64,000 bases of DNA, taken from contig WGMK01000018.1 of the NCBI GenBank assembly GCA_016125095.1, forward strand, positions 62,001 to 126,000, given 5' to 3'. The number at the start of each line of letters is the position of its first letter. The stretch's first letter is position 1. Below the pieces are notes generated by a model that searched no databases, was not told where the DNA came from, and worked only from the letters and a program-made list of their open reading frames with translations. Source of the stretch: Candidatus Hydrogenedens sp. GTDB lineage: Bacteria; Hydrogenedentota; Hydrogenedentia; Hydrogenedentales; JAEUWI01. The translations under genes and the position numbers were made by a program. Shown here one piece after another: positions 8,684 to 17,183 of this stretch.

Positions 8684-10138
8684 TTACAAAACACCGAGGT
8701 CCGTAGCGAGCTGCGGATTCTCTTCGTCCCACGCGAGCACCTGGTGGCAGGCCGAGCAGTCCTGACTGATGGCCTTGCCCTCCTTGGTCGTGTGGGTCTC
8801 GTCGTGACACCGGAAGCATCCCGGCGAGTTGATGTGGCTGATGTTGTTCGGGTGCGTGTTCCAGCCGAGTTCCATCTTCGGAAATACGTTCCGGTGGAAC
8901 AGGCCGTTCAGCCGCACGATCGCCGACTCCACCGTGTCCTTGCGCGAGGTCAGCAGCTCGGGGCTGTTTTCCTCGTAGAACTGCGTAATGGAGCGGCGGA
9001 TGAAGCCGTCCGGGTCGGGATCGCGTTCGGCGCCCAGCAGCGCCTCGAGGCCTGCCTTCCGGATATAGGGCAGCGTGTTGTCGATCTCGCCCCGGCTCAT
9101 TGCGCGGTTCAGCGCATCGTCCGGCCCGTAGAAAATATGCGTCGGGCGGTTGTGGCAATCGATGCAGTCCATCACCTGCATCTCGGTGTCCGGCACGCTT
9201 GCGGGGTCGCGCTCGAATCCATCCTGCGCGAAGTTATCGACAGTGCCGTCCGCATGCTTCACGCGCACCAGCGCAATCTCCTGCCGGTCGTCGCTGCCGG
9301 GCAGGTAGAGCGTCGTGCGGTCCGGGTTCACATGCCAATCGTGGATGCCATTGCCCGTGCCGCCGCCATTGCCGCCCCCCCCGCCGATGTGCATCACGAG
9401 TATCGTGGTCAGTTCCGTGTTCGCCTCATCCTCGCTGTATTTTCGGATCACCTTCACGCGGTCGCCCACGAACTTCTCGGGCCAGTGACATTCCTCGCAG
9501 GTGTCGCGCGCCGGGCGCAGGTTGTCCACCGGCGTCAGAACGGGCTTGTGGTAGGTATCGAACATCACCGCGAACACCTGGCCCACGCCGGAGATCTTCG
9601 ACTTCACGAACCAGTCCGCCCCGGGTCCGATGTGGCACTCGGCGCAGGTCACCTTCGAATGCGGCGAATCGAGGTAGGCCGCGTATTCCGGCTCCATCAC
9701 CGTGTGGCAGATCGTGCCGCAGAACTCGACCGATTCGGAGTACTCCACGCTCTTGAAGCCGACCGCCGAGACGAGAAAGATGTTCACCAGCGTGAGGAAC
9801 ACGACCAGCGCCACGGTGCGCCGCGTGGCCGCCTTCCTCAGGTCGATCACCAGAAACGAGTCGGGGTCCTCGCCTTCGTCCGCTTTCGCCGGACGCCGCG
9901 ACGCCACATAGTGTCCCACGGCCACGCACACGAGACCGGTCCCCATCATGCCGGGAAGCAGCAGAAACGAGATGATGCCGAGATAGGCGGCGTTCACGAA
10001 TTCGAACAGCCCCAGCAGCACCATGAAGATGATCGCCAATGCGCTGACAGTGGCCAGCGTGCTGCCGAAAATCGTCAGTCCGTTCCGGAATGCGAGGTAT
10101 TGTATGGCACTTTGCGTGCGCTGATTCAGGGTCGCCAT
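8684..10138 (-). CDS. NapC/NirT-type multiheme inner-membrane cytochrome (ImcH-like)
   Basis: A 484-residue protein that probably oxidises quinol and passes electrons to the periplasm. Three hydrophobic segments (about 20-45, 50-76 and 107-126) precede the heme region. The first heme site is CGTICH at residue 140, a CX3CH motif, at the position of heme 1 in NapC/NrfH (SPHSKVTCAECH follows). Five normal sites then appear: CAECH, CEECH, CIDCH, CFRCH and CSACH, giving six visible sites. Size and N-terminal helices resemble the long ImcH-type branch known from Geobacter rather than short NapC or CymA; this match is from memory. A good ribosome site (AAGGAC) lies before the ATG. It sits downstream of the decaheme lipoprotein gene on the same strand, as expected for the inner-membrane end of an electron conduit. 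Confidence 0.82.
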   Translation of the reverse strand: MATLNQRTQSAIQYLAFRNGLTIFGSTLATVSALAIIFMVLLGLFEFVNAAYLGIISFLLLPGMMGTGLVCVAVGHYVASRRPAKADEGEDPDSFLVIDLRKAATRRTVALVVFLTLVNIFLVSAVGFKSVEYSESVEFCGTICHTVMEPEYAAYLDSPHSKVTCAECHIGPGADWFVKSKISGVGQVFAVMFDTYHKPVLTPVDNLRPARDTCEECHWPEKFVGDRVKVIRKYSEDEANTELTTILVMHIGGGGGNGGGTGNGIHDWHVNPDRTTLYLPGSDDRQEIALVRVKHADGTVDNFAQDGFERDPASVPDTEMQVMDCIDCHNRPTHIFYGPDDALNRAMSRGEIDNTLPYIRKAGLEALLGAERDPDPDGFIRRSITQFYEENSPELLTSRKDTVESAIVRLNGLFHRNVFPKMELGWNTHPNNISHINSPGCFRCHDETHTTKEGKAISQDCSACHQVLAWDEENPQLATDLGVL

Positions 10139-10175
10139 GACGTTAAGTCCTTCCTGTAGCTCCGGCCTAAGCGAA

Positions 10176-10197
10176 GGAGGCGGCCGAAGCCGCCTCC
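10176..10197 (-). terminator. GC-rich hairpin with UUCG tetraloop
   Basis: On the minus strand a 9-bp stem (GGAGGCGGC with GCCGCCTCC) closes a TTCG loop, and the bases that follow are TTCGCTT. It lies between the decaheme gene stop (10224) and the NapC-like gene start (10138), so it may end or attenuate transcription between the two cytochrome genes. Confidence 0.65.
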
Positions 10198-10223
10198 TCC
10201 TACACCCTCATCGTCTCCAACGC

Positions 10224-12302
10224 TTAGGGAGCCAAAGCATGTACCAGGTGTACGGCGGTCTCCGATTCGGGACCGTGGCACACGGCGCAGGTTTCGATGC
10301 CCGTCGACGCATCGGTCTGCAACAGCGCGTGCACGTTCGGCATGATGCCGTCATGACACGAGGTGCAGGCGGCCCGGTTTGCGAAGATTTGCTCTACCAG
10401 TTCGCCGTTTTCCGTCACGGTTGTCGGCAGCACTTCGTCCGCCAGCGGCAGATCGGTCGAGCCGTCCACGTGGCAGATCGAGCATTCCTGGCGCAGGCCC
10501 GGGAAGCGGATTTCCGTGAAGTCGTGCGGCGTATTGCCGAAGCCGTACACGGTGTAGTCGCCCTCGAGTTCTTCGCCGCTGTGGATGCGGTGGATCATGT
10601 CCTTGAAGTTGATCGTTTCCGGCGGCATGGCCTCGGCCGGCCGGCGCGCTGCGTCGGTCGCGCCCGCATTGTGGCACATCACGCAGGAATCCACGCCCAC
10701 GCGCTGGTCACCGTGCGCGCGCAGATCGTCGTGGCACTTGTTGCACTTCGCGTCATCGACAATCGCCCGCCGCGGTACTGGCGCGCTGCCGTCGAGCGTG
10801 AAGATCACCTGGCCGTTCGTCGCCGTGCCCTGCGTGTAGGTTTCGCCGCGATACTCGAACGACAGGCGTCCGTCCATCGCCGCTGCGAAGGTGTCGCCTG
10901 TGTCGGGCAGCAACGCCGCGAAACGATACGTGAACGTGCCGTTGGCGTTCGGCGTCAGGGTTCCCGGAGGCCGCGAGGTCACCGACTCGCGCACCACGGT
11001 CTCGATTTCCGTGGCCGGATAAGCCACCAGAATCGACGCCGAGCTCAGTTCCGTGAGGTCGCTGTAGCGCGCGCCGGACTTGTCGGTAGCCTCGAAGGTC
11101 ACATCAAGCTGCTGGCCGCCTTCAACCGGTGCGGTCGCCACGTCGAGGATATTCAGCGCCAATCCCGGAGCCTCGGGGCTCGAGGTCGGGCGCAGGTGAG
11201 CTTCCATAATCGGCGCCGGGGCAGGGCCGGTCGGCTTGTGGCACAGCGAGCACAGCTGGTTGTTCACCTGCTCGCCGCCCGTGTGCATCTCGAAACCCTC
11301 AGGCGCGTTCGACGGGCTACCAAACCACGTACGGTCGTGGCACGAGGCGCAGCCGTTCAGCGTCGGGGTATTCAGGTAGGCATCGCTCTGCGGCGCATTC
11401 GTGTGGCACGCCTGGCAGTTGCGGATGTCTTGCGGGAACTCGACGTGCGAATAATCATTCACCGAGTTGCCGAAACCGATAATCTGGTAGGGGTCGCCTT
11501 CTTGCACGCTCGGAAGCTCGGCACCCTGGTGGATCTTGTGAATCATGACTGCGAAATCGACGGAGTTGCCGCTCTGCGCGTCGGAACTCTGCGGCTGGTG
11601 GCACATGATGCAAAGCTGCACGTCGCGGCGCACGTCGCCGTGCACGGCCAGGCGCGTGTGGCAGTTGTTGCAGGTCTGCGTGTCCACGATCTCGCGGGTC
11701 GCCACGTCCTGCTTCGAGCCATCCGGCATGAACGGATGCGCCAGGTTGAACTTGTAGTCCTGGCCGTCGACCGGATAGGTGCGGCGGAACTGGCCCGCAA
11801 TCTGGTGCGGCAGCGATGCATCGAAATCCGCCGGCACGGCCGTCGCGAACTTGTAGGTATACGTGCCGTCGTCGTTACGGCTGATACCGCCGATGCGCGC
11901 CGAATCGTAATTCGCCTGAACCGCCTCGTCGCCGGAATTCGGCACGCGGTCCGGGTCTTCGGTGGACGTCGTGTAGCTCGTGTAGTGAGCGGTGTCGCCC
12001 GGGCCGGCGGCCTCCAGGTACGCGAGTATGAACCGCGCATCCGTCAGTTCGCCCAGCGCAATCGGGTTGCCCTTGCCGTCCTCGAGATTAAAAATCACCT
12101 CAGGCCGCAAGTCTTCCGGAAATACGACATCGACGACTTCCACCGCCACGCCCGGGGCCAAGCCCGGGGGAACGGGTACCGGCGGGTCCACCACCGGCGG
12201 GGGCAGGGGGCACCCTGCGAGTGTCAGTGCGACTACCGAGAGCAGGGCCCCCCGTAGTCCAACGCTTCTCAGCGTTCCAAGAGTTGATCGTTGCGCGTTC
12301 AT
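10224..12302 (-). CDS. OmcA/MtrC-family decaheme outer-membrane lipoprotein cytochrome
   Basis: A 692-residue secreted cytochrome. The signal peptide ends in a lipobox (TLAGC, Cys 31) followed by a Pro-rich linker. Ten CXXCH sites fall into two groups of five: CNNCH, CIMCH, CQACH, CASCH, CSLCH from about residue 210, and CNKCH, CVMCH, CSICH, CTSCH, CAVCH in the last 190 residues. Each pentaheme group follows a beta-rich region, the arrangement of MtrC and OmcA, where domains I/III are split barrels and II/IV carry the hemes. Known members sit on the cell surface and reduce metals, flavins or electrodes. A strong ribosome site (AAGGAGGT) precedes the ATG. It is transcribed divergently from the barrel/cytochrome operon. 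Confidence 0.92.
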   Translation of the reverse strand: MNAQRSTLGTLRSVGLRGALLSVVALTLAGCPLPPPVVDPPVPVPPGLAPGVAVEVVDVVFPEDLRPEVIFNLEDGKGNPIALGELTDARFILAYLEAAGPGDTAHYTSYTTSTEDPDRVPNSGDEAVQANYDSARIGGISRNDDGTYTYKFATAVPADFDASLPHQIAGQFRRTYPVDGQDYKFNLAHPFMPDGSKQDVATREIVDTQTCNNCHTRLAVHGDVRRDVQLCIMCHQPQSSDAQSGNSVDFAVMIHKIHQGAELPSVQEGDPYQIIGFGNSVNDYSHVEFPQDIRNCQACHTNAPQSDAYLNTPTLNGCASCHDRTWFGSPSNAPEGFEMHTGGEQVNNQLCSLCHKPTGPAPAPIMEAHLRPTSSPEAPGLALNILDVATAPVEGGQQLDVTFEATDKSGARYSDLTELSSASILVAYPATEIETVVRESVTSRPPGTLTPNANGTFTYRFAALLPDTGDTFAAAMDGRLSFEYRGETYTQGTATNGQVIFTLDGSAPVPRRAIVDDAKCNKCHDDLRAHGDQRVGVDSCVMCHNAGATDAARRPAEAMPPETINFKDMIHRIHSGEELEGDYTVYGFGNTPHDFTEIRFPGLRQECSICHVDGSTDLPLADEVLPTTVTENGELVEQIFANRAACTSCHDGIMPNVHALLQTDASTGIETCAVCHGPESETAVHLVHALAP

Positions 12303-12487
12303 GGTCCCGACCTCCTTTTACTTCCGCTGTAGGGAGGCGAGGGTGATGCGCTCTATTCTGGCGCACCTGACTCTCGCGGCCGACCGCCCCAGCTCAGGCT
12401 GCTGTCGGTCAATACTCTTCGTCGCATAGCATGACGAATTTGGAGCCGCGATTCAAGAAAAATTATTAAAAAAATTTTCCGCCAGAG

Positions 12488-12516
12488 TTGGAACAACGAA
12501 AAGAATTTGCTTTATT
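12488..12516 (+). promoter_or_regulatory. Possible sigma-70-like promoter for the barrel/cytochrome operon
   Basis: TTGGAA (12488-12493) and TTTATT (12511-12516) are separated by 17 bases and each matches four of six consensus positions. It lies about 85 bases before the start codon of the first operon gene. The match is modest. Confidence 0.3.
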
Positions 12517-12520
12517 CCCC

Positions 12521-12550
12521 GAGACCTGATAAACCTATCTTCAGGTTCTC
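12521..12550. repeat. Inverted repeat just downstream of the candidate promoter
   Basis: GAGACCTGA (12521-12529) is mirrored by TCAGGTTCTC (12541-12550) with one extra base. Its place at the expected transcription start would suit an operator or a leader hairpin. Confidence 0.35.
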
Positions 12551-12601
12551 TGTTCACCGCCATCGGGGCGGTGCAGGGGGCCGCGGAAGTAGGATAGCCC
12601 G

Positions 12602-13645
12602 ATGCAGTCCTTGAAGTTAACGCGACAGGATACTTGGCAAGCAACCGCTCGCCTTAACAAGTGTTTCCTGATAAAAACAATTAATGCACTGTCTGTTGCG
12701 GGGATGCTTGTAACACTGCTGAGCGGATGTCCTCAGAATGCGGCCGCTCCGGGCCGTGTGGGCACCCCGACTTGTCTCGCCTGCCACGACGGACGCAGCG
12801 CTCCCGACAAGCGGGAATTCCTCGATGGTGTTCATGCGGCCATCGATTGCGAGGACTGTCACGGCCCGGGTCTGGGCCATGTCCGCGCGGGCGGACGCGG
12901 CGGGCTTTTGATTGCCAACCCGGGCGAAAGTCCCTTCGGCCACACGCCTGCGCTCTGCTCGCAGTGCCACGAAGCGGAAGTAGCCGGGCACGCGCTCACC
13001 GCGCACGCCGGCGCGAAGGCCGCTTCCTGCAATACCTGCCACGATGTGCACAAGACCGGCGCGATGCCCTTCAGCACACCGAACAAGACCCCGCTGGGCA
13101 ATGCGGGGTATCAAAAGCTGTGCGGCGAATGCCATGAAACGCAGACGGAGCAATTTGCTCTGAGCGTCCACGCCACATCGAACGTGGCGACCTGCGCCGC
13201 CTGCCACAATCCGCACCTCGAGACCACCTTTACGGCGCCGCCGGAGAACAACCAGCTCTGCCAGCAGTGTCACGGCGGCTTCTTCCTCGGGCTCGACACC
13301 GAGGAAGCCGTCGATATCCATACGGGCGATTTCCACCCGGTCGATCCTGCGGGCACCGGTGCGAGCCGCTGCGTGTCTTGCCACATGGTGCCGCTGCGCG
13401 CGAACAATCAGGCGCGCAGCCCGCACGACCACACCTTTAATACCGTTGCCCCGTCCGACACCGCGGCGATGATCGCGGCCGGCCTGGCGCCACATCCGAA
13501 TTCCTGCGCGGGCACCCTGGGGTGCCATGACGCCGGCACCCCAGGCAGCGGCGAGCCCTTCGATCTCAACAGCATCGCAGACAACGAGACGCTTCAGGCC
13601 CTGTACGAACAGATCGGCCTGATTCCCGAGAAGGAGTTCCAGTGA
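12602..13645 (+). CDS. MtrA/DmsE-like multiheme cytochrome, probable lipoprotein
   Basis: A 347-residue exported cytochrome with a lipobox-like signal end (TLLSGC). Eight CXXCH sites are visible (CLACH, CEDCH, CSQCH, CNTCH, CGECH, CAACH, CQQCH, CVSCH). A ninth Cys-Cys-His group near the C-terminus reads CAGTLGCH, a CX5CH spacing that may or may not bind heme. MtrA and DmsE relatives have ten hemes and thread an outer-membrane barrel; here a barrel gene follows directly, with the stop TGA sharing its last base with the next start ATG. The product is therefore the likely wire inside the barrel or its periplasmic partner. A lipid anchor is not the usual state of MtrA, and makes this a variant. 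Confidence 0.82.
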   Translation: MQSLKLTRQDTWQATARLNKCFLIKTINALSVAGMLVTLLSGCPQNAAAPGRVGTPTCLACHDGRSAPDKREFLDGVHAAIDCEDCHGPGLGHVRAGGRGGLLIANPGESPFGHTPALCSQCHEAEVAGHALTAHAGAKAASCNTCHDVHKTGAMPFSTPNKTPLGNAGYQKLCGECHETQTEQFALSVHATSNVATCAACHNPHLETTFTAPPENNQLCQQCHGGFFLGLDTEEAVDIHTGDFHPVDPAGTGASRCVSCHMVPLRANNQARSPHDHTFNTVAPSDTAAMIAAGLAPHPNSCAGTLGCHDAGTPGSGEPFDLNSIADNETLQALYEQIGLIPEKEFQ

Positions 13646-15225
13646 TGGCGGGCGCGAAACACAGCCTGCATGCAATGGCCCTGTTGCCTGCACTGGCGAT
13701 GCTCCTGATGACGGGCAGTGCCCCGGCCGAGGAATCTGTGGAGACCACCACGGTGGAAGCCGCACCCGCCGAGGAAGCGGCTCCTGCGCCGGAGGCTGAA
13801 GCAGCCACCGAATCAGAGGACGCCGGCAGGACCGATCGCGAGTGGATCCGCGGGCGCTTCGAGACCGGTTTCGACGCCGCGTGGGACGGCAAAGGCAGCG
13901 ACTTCGAGCTTTACCAAATCCTGCGCATGGAAATCGCACCGCCCAAGGCCGACAAACTCACCCTGCACGGCTCGCTCTGGATGACGGAAGACCTCGACGG
14001 CGACGAAGCGCGCTATTCGCGGTTGTACAGCATTGACGACGGCTACGGCGGCGATGTTCGCGCGCGCGTGCTCGACCTCTATCTCCAGGCCGACGACGTG
14101 CTCGGCGGCGCGCAGCTCCGGCTCGGCCGCCAGCGTATTCTCGACGGTCCCCTCTACAACCGCATCGATGGTCTCCGGTTGCGCTGGGACAAGCCGCAGT
14201 GGGACGCCTACGCCTACGCGGGTTCTCGCGCCTCGCTCTACGAAGACCCCTTCGAGGATCTCGTGCTGGGCGCGGGCGCAGGATTCCGCCCCACGGAAAA
14301 CACGCGCCTCGGCATCGATCTCTTCCGTGCCGATGACGACCGCAGCAACGACGAGGTCGTTCGCGGCAACTGGTGGTCGCGCCTGCTGAACCAGCCCTAT
14401 CCGCGCACCGTGGACACGCGCGTCGAGGACCAGACCCTGGGCCTCAGCGTCTACCACCGCTTCAACGAGAACCACTGGATGAATGCGCAAGTGCTGCTGC
14501 AGGGCGACGGCGCGCATGAACTGACGGTGGACTTCACCGGTTACATTCCGCGCCTGGACCTCACGTACCTGGTGGATTACCGCCGCCAGTTCGACCGTGT
14601 GAACGATCGCACCGACGAGATGACCGGCTACTACCGCGTGCTGGGCGGGCTCGAGGCCTACAACCACGTCCACCTCGGCGTGCAGCGCCCGCTCACCGAG
14701 AAACTCACGCTCGGATTCGAGGCCGACATTCACGATGCCGCGCGCAACGATGTGTACAACACCAACCGCGACTACCTGCGCCTGGCCACGGTGCTCAGCG
14801 GCAAGGACCTCGGCAACGGCTTCGGCTTCAACGTGTCGCTCGACCACTGGAACACCAGCGATGGCGACGGCTCGTGGGTGCTGACCGGCGAAATCAACCG
14901 CGAGTGGAACGCCTACGAATGGGCCATCGGCGTCGACTTCGAGCAGTACCGCTACGAATACATCGACTACAACCCGTGGCCCAAGTGGATTAAGACCTCG
15001 CTCGTGCTTGCGGTGCCCGGCGTGTTCCCCGGCTTCTCGCCGGTGGTATGGTTCACCGACACCCGGGCCATCGTGGAGCGCGACGAGATTTATTCGGCCT
15101 ACACGCGCTTCGTCTGGAACATGGACGAGCGCCAGCGGATTACCGCAAAGTTGAGCTACGAAGACGACGACGGCCCCTACACGCCCTATTGGCAGATCCG
15201 AGCAGCGTATGAACTCGAATTCTAG
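13645..15225 (+). CDS. Outer-membrane beta-barrel protein (MtrB/PCC porin analogue)
   Basis: A 526-residue exported protein with no heme motif. After a signal peptide and an acidic, Pro/Ala/Glu-rich linker (about 25-60), the rest alternates polar and hydrophobic residues with many Tyr/Trp/Arg, as in a transmembrane barrel, and it ends in Phe (AAYELEF), the usual outer-membrane assembly signal. Segments such as AQLRLGRQRI are typical of porin strands. It lies between two multiheme cytochrome genes, so it is the probable sheath of a porin-cytochrome conduit, comparable in role to MtrB or OmbB, although I cannot show sequence homology. The start ATG at 13645 has AAGGAG upstream; a GTG one codon earlier is less likely. 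Confidence 0.8.
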   Translation: MAGAKHSLHAMALLPALAMLLMTGSAPAEESVETTTVEAAPAEEAAPAPEAEAATESEDAGRTDREWIRGRFETGFDAAWDGKGSDFELYQILRMEIAPPKADKLTLHGSLWMTEDLDGDEARYSRLYSIDDGYGGDVRARVLDLYLQADDVLGGAQLRLGRQRILDGPLYNRIDGLRLRWDKPQWDAYAYAGSRASLYEDPFEDLVLGAGAGFRPTENTRLGIDLFRADDDRSNDEVVRGNWWSRLLNQPYPRTVDTRVEDQTLGLSVYHRFNENHWMNAQVLLQGDGAHELTVDFTGYIPRLDLTYLVDYRRQFDRVNDRTDEMTGYYRVLGGLEAYNHVHLGVQRPLTEKLTLGFEADIHDAARNDVYNTNRDYLRLATVLSGKDLGNGFGFNVSLDHWNTSDGDGSWVLTGEINREWNAYEWAIGVDFEQYRYEYIDYNPWPKWIKTSLVLAVPGVFPGFSPVVWFTDTRAIVERDEIYSAYTRFVWNMDERQRITAKLSYEDDDGPYTPYWQIRAAYELEF

Positions 15226-16303
15226 AGTACGAATACTTGCCCGCATTGCGGCCGGCGCACTGGCCCTGGTCAGCGTGTCGATGATTACGTCTTGCATGAC
15301 CGCGAAAGACGACGCGCCTTCTCCCGAGAAAGTCGACAACGCGCGCGGCTTCAAGTTCAGCCACGCGCTGCACGTCGATGCGGGCCTCGACGATTGCAGT
15401 GTCTGCCACGATCCGGCCGCAGGCAATCCCACCGCGCTCAGCACGCCCGCGCACGACCTGTGCAGCGTATGCCACGAGATACCCGAATCCAACACGGAGC
15501 CGCCGGAAGACCCTGCCGAGCGCGAAAAGTGTTCCTTCTGCCACACGCGCCCCGACTACTCGGTGAACACCTGGAAGCCGAAGCTCAGCGGGGAACTGAA
15601 GTGGCAGCACGCGCCGCACCTCACGGCGGAGATCGCCTGCACCACCTGCCACGCCAAGCTCGATACGCTGACCCTGCCGGCCTCGCCCATGAAGCCGTTC
15701 TGCATGGATTGCCACAAGCAGCAGGAGAACCCGAAGCTCAACGAGTGCTCGGTCTGCCACAGCGAAATCTCGAAGGATGCGGTACCGCAGTTCCGCCACG
15801 GCCAGCGCGTGGCGCACGATTCGCCGCAGGTGTGGGAACAGGTCCACGGCCGCGAGGCGCGCATTGACCCGCAGTACTGCAACCTCTGCCACGACACCCA
15901 GAACCGCTGCGACGACTGCCACAGCGTGACCGCGCCCACCAACCATACGATGGCCTTCAAGAACCGCACGCACGGCATGATCGCCTCGTGGGACCGCAAC
16001 AGCTGTGCTACCTGCCACGAGGAGAGCACCTGCCTCAAGTGCCACCAGGAGAAGCAGCCCGTGTCGCACCGCGCCGGATGGGGCGAACCCCGCAACGCGC
16101 ACTGCGCCAACTGTCACTTCCCGCCCGAGCGCTCCGGCTGCGTGGTCTGCCACGAGAACATCGACCACGAAGAGGCCAAGCCGTCGCCGCATATCATTGG
16201 CATCTATCCGCCCAATTGTTCGGTCTGCCACCCCGGTGGCTTGCCCAACCAGGCGCCGCATATTCTGAATAGCACGGTGCATTGCGTCGTCTGTCATAAG
16301 TGA
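15209..16303 (+). CDS. Tetradecaheme c-type cytochrome lipoprotein
   Basis: A 364-residue exported protein. The signal peptide ends in a lipobox (MITSC). Fourteen CXXCH motifs follow, starting with CSVCH near residue 63 and ending with CVVCH three residues from the C-terminus, about one heme per 22 residues, so the mature protein is almost all heme scaffold. Many distal His residues occur in short SHALH or HAPH type groups that could serve as axial ligands. The start lies inside the end of the barrel gene (17-base overlap), implying translational coupling. In porin-cytochrome operons the third gene is often the outer-surface cytochrome, which suits a lipid-anchored protein with a long heme wire. 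I do not recognise a named family. Confidence 0.88.
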   Translation: MNSNSRVRILARIAAGALALVSVSMITSCMTAKDDAPSPEKVDNARGFKFSHALHVDAGLDDCSVCHDPAAGNPTALSTPAHDLCSVCHEIPESNTEPPEDPAEREKCSFCHTRPDYSVNTWKPKLSGELKWQHAPHLTAEIACTTCHAKLDTLTLPASPMKPFCMDCHKQQENPKLNECSVCHSEISKDAVPQFRHGQRVAHDSPQVWEQVHGREARIDPQYCNLCHDTQNRCDDCHSVTAPTNHTMAFKNRTHGMIASWDRNSCATCHEESTCLKCHQEKQPVSHRAGWGEPRNAHCANCHFPPERSGCVVCHENIDHEEAKPSPHIIGIYPPNCSVCHPGGLPNQAPHILNSTVHCVVCHK

Positions 16304-16388
16304 TCAAGAATCATGCGGGGTCTCGACGCCATGGCGGCGCCGCCCACATGAGACGAAGCGCGAGCTTCTCCGAAGGAGGTACAAGACC

Positions 16389-17066
16389 ATGAGAATCCCA
16401 ATCCGCAGCTCGGCGCTGGCGGGGCTGGCCATCGCGGCCGGCCTGGTTACCGCTGCGCTCAACACCGAATCCGTCTACGGGCAGCCGCCCGTGCCTGACA
16501 AAGCCAAGGACTGGACCTATGTCGGCCAGGGCCAGTGCAAGGTCTGCCACAACGGACCAAAGGAAGGCGCCCAGTGGGACAAGTGGCACAACGCCCTGCA
16601 CGCCCACGCGCTCGAATTGCTCGAAACCGATGCCGCCAAGGAAGCCGCCGTCAAGGCCGGCCTGACGACGCCGCCGGCGGAATCGCCCGAATGCCTCAAG
16701 TGCCACGTGACGGGTTATGACCCCGTGGCCAAGGCCGCGCCCGCCAAGATCACCCCCGCCGACGGCGTGCAGTGCGAGAGTTGCCACGGTCCCGCGTCGG
16801 AGCACCTGAAGGACGCCAAGGTCCTCAAGTTCACCCCGGCGAAGATCAGCGAGATCGATATCCTGGCGCACCAGCTGGTACCGACGGAAGAGACCTGCCG
16901 CGGCTGCCACAACGACAGCAGCCCGACCTGGAAGGCGGACCGCTACACGCTGGAGAACGGCGAGAAGGTCGGTTTCGACTTCAAGCAGGCCTGGGCGAAG
17001 ATCGCGCATGATCATCCCGAAGGCGTGATGGAAGACAAATACGGCGGCAAGTATCCGGTCGATTAA
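16389..17066 (+). CDS. Tetraheme cytochrome c554-like protein
   Basis: A 225-residue exported cytochrome with a signal peptide at 1-31 and four CXXCH sites (CKVCH, CLKCH, CESCH, CRGCH). The pattern around them (YVGQGQCKVCHNG, ESPECLKCHVTGYD, GVQCESCHGPASEHLKD) is that of the cytochrome c554/multiheme family used as soluble periplasmic electron carriers. A strong site GGAGGT lies before the ATG. It follows the 14-heme gene by 85 bases on the same strand. A periplasmic shuttle between the NapC-like protein and the outer-membrane module is a plausible role but is inference. Confidence 0.82.
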   Translation: MRIPIRSSALAGLAIAAGLVTAALNTESVYGQPPVPDKAKDWTYVGQGQCKVCHNGPKEGAQWDKWHNALHAHALELLETDAAKEAAVKAGLTTPPAESPECLKCHVTGYDPVAKAAPAKITPADGVQCESCHGPASEHLKDAKVLKFTPAKISEIDILAHQLVPTEETCRGCHNDSSPTWKADRYTLENGEKVGFDFKQAWAKIAHDHPEGVMEDKYGGKYPVD

Positions 17067-17101
17067 TCGACGTCGGCCTCGCAGAGGAAAGCAGTACGAG
17101 C

Positions 17102-17131
17102 GGGGGGCCGTTCCCACGGGAGCGGCCCCCC
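17102..17131 (+). terminator. Strong GC hairpin after the tetraheme gene
   Basis: Fourteen bases (GGGGGGCCGTTCCC) pair with GGGAGCGGCCCCCC through one G-T pair around a tiny loop. It stands between the tetraheme gene and resB without a T-run, so partial termination is possible. Confidence 0.5.
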
Positions 17132-17183
17132 GTACGCCGTTATCAGGAGATTCACCCCGCGTGTCCGCAGACCGGACCCACAC

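Larger units (their letters stand above)
12303..12601. promoter_or_regulatory. Divergent intergenic region between the two cytochrome operons
   Basis: About 300 bases separate the decaheme gene and the barrel/cytochrome operon. The centre (about 12450-12480) is a conspicuous A/T-rich tract inside GC-rich surroundings, consistent with promoter or curved DNA. A promoter-like pair and an inverted repeat are listed separately. I see no tRNA, no small gene I would trust, and no recognisable riboswitch. Confidence 0.6.

Noticed and set aside
12303..12601. Cyclic di-GMP (GEMM) riboswitch upstream of the cytochromes, as known in Geobacter
   Set aside because: I could not find the conserved GEMM core or its hairpin layout on either strand.
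12617..13939. Long minus-strand open frame over the MtrA-like gene
   Set aside because: It lies opposite a gene with eight heme motifs, has an Arg-rich low-quality translation and no family signs; it is a GC-driven shadow.
13813..15546. Long minus-strand open frame over the barrel gene
   Set aside because: It shadows the barrel and the 14-heme gene start; composition is Val/Arg/Ala-rich without motifs.
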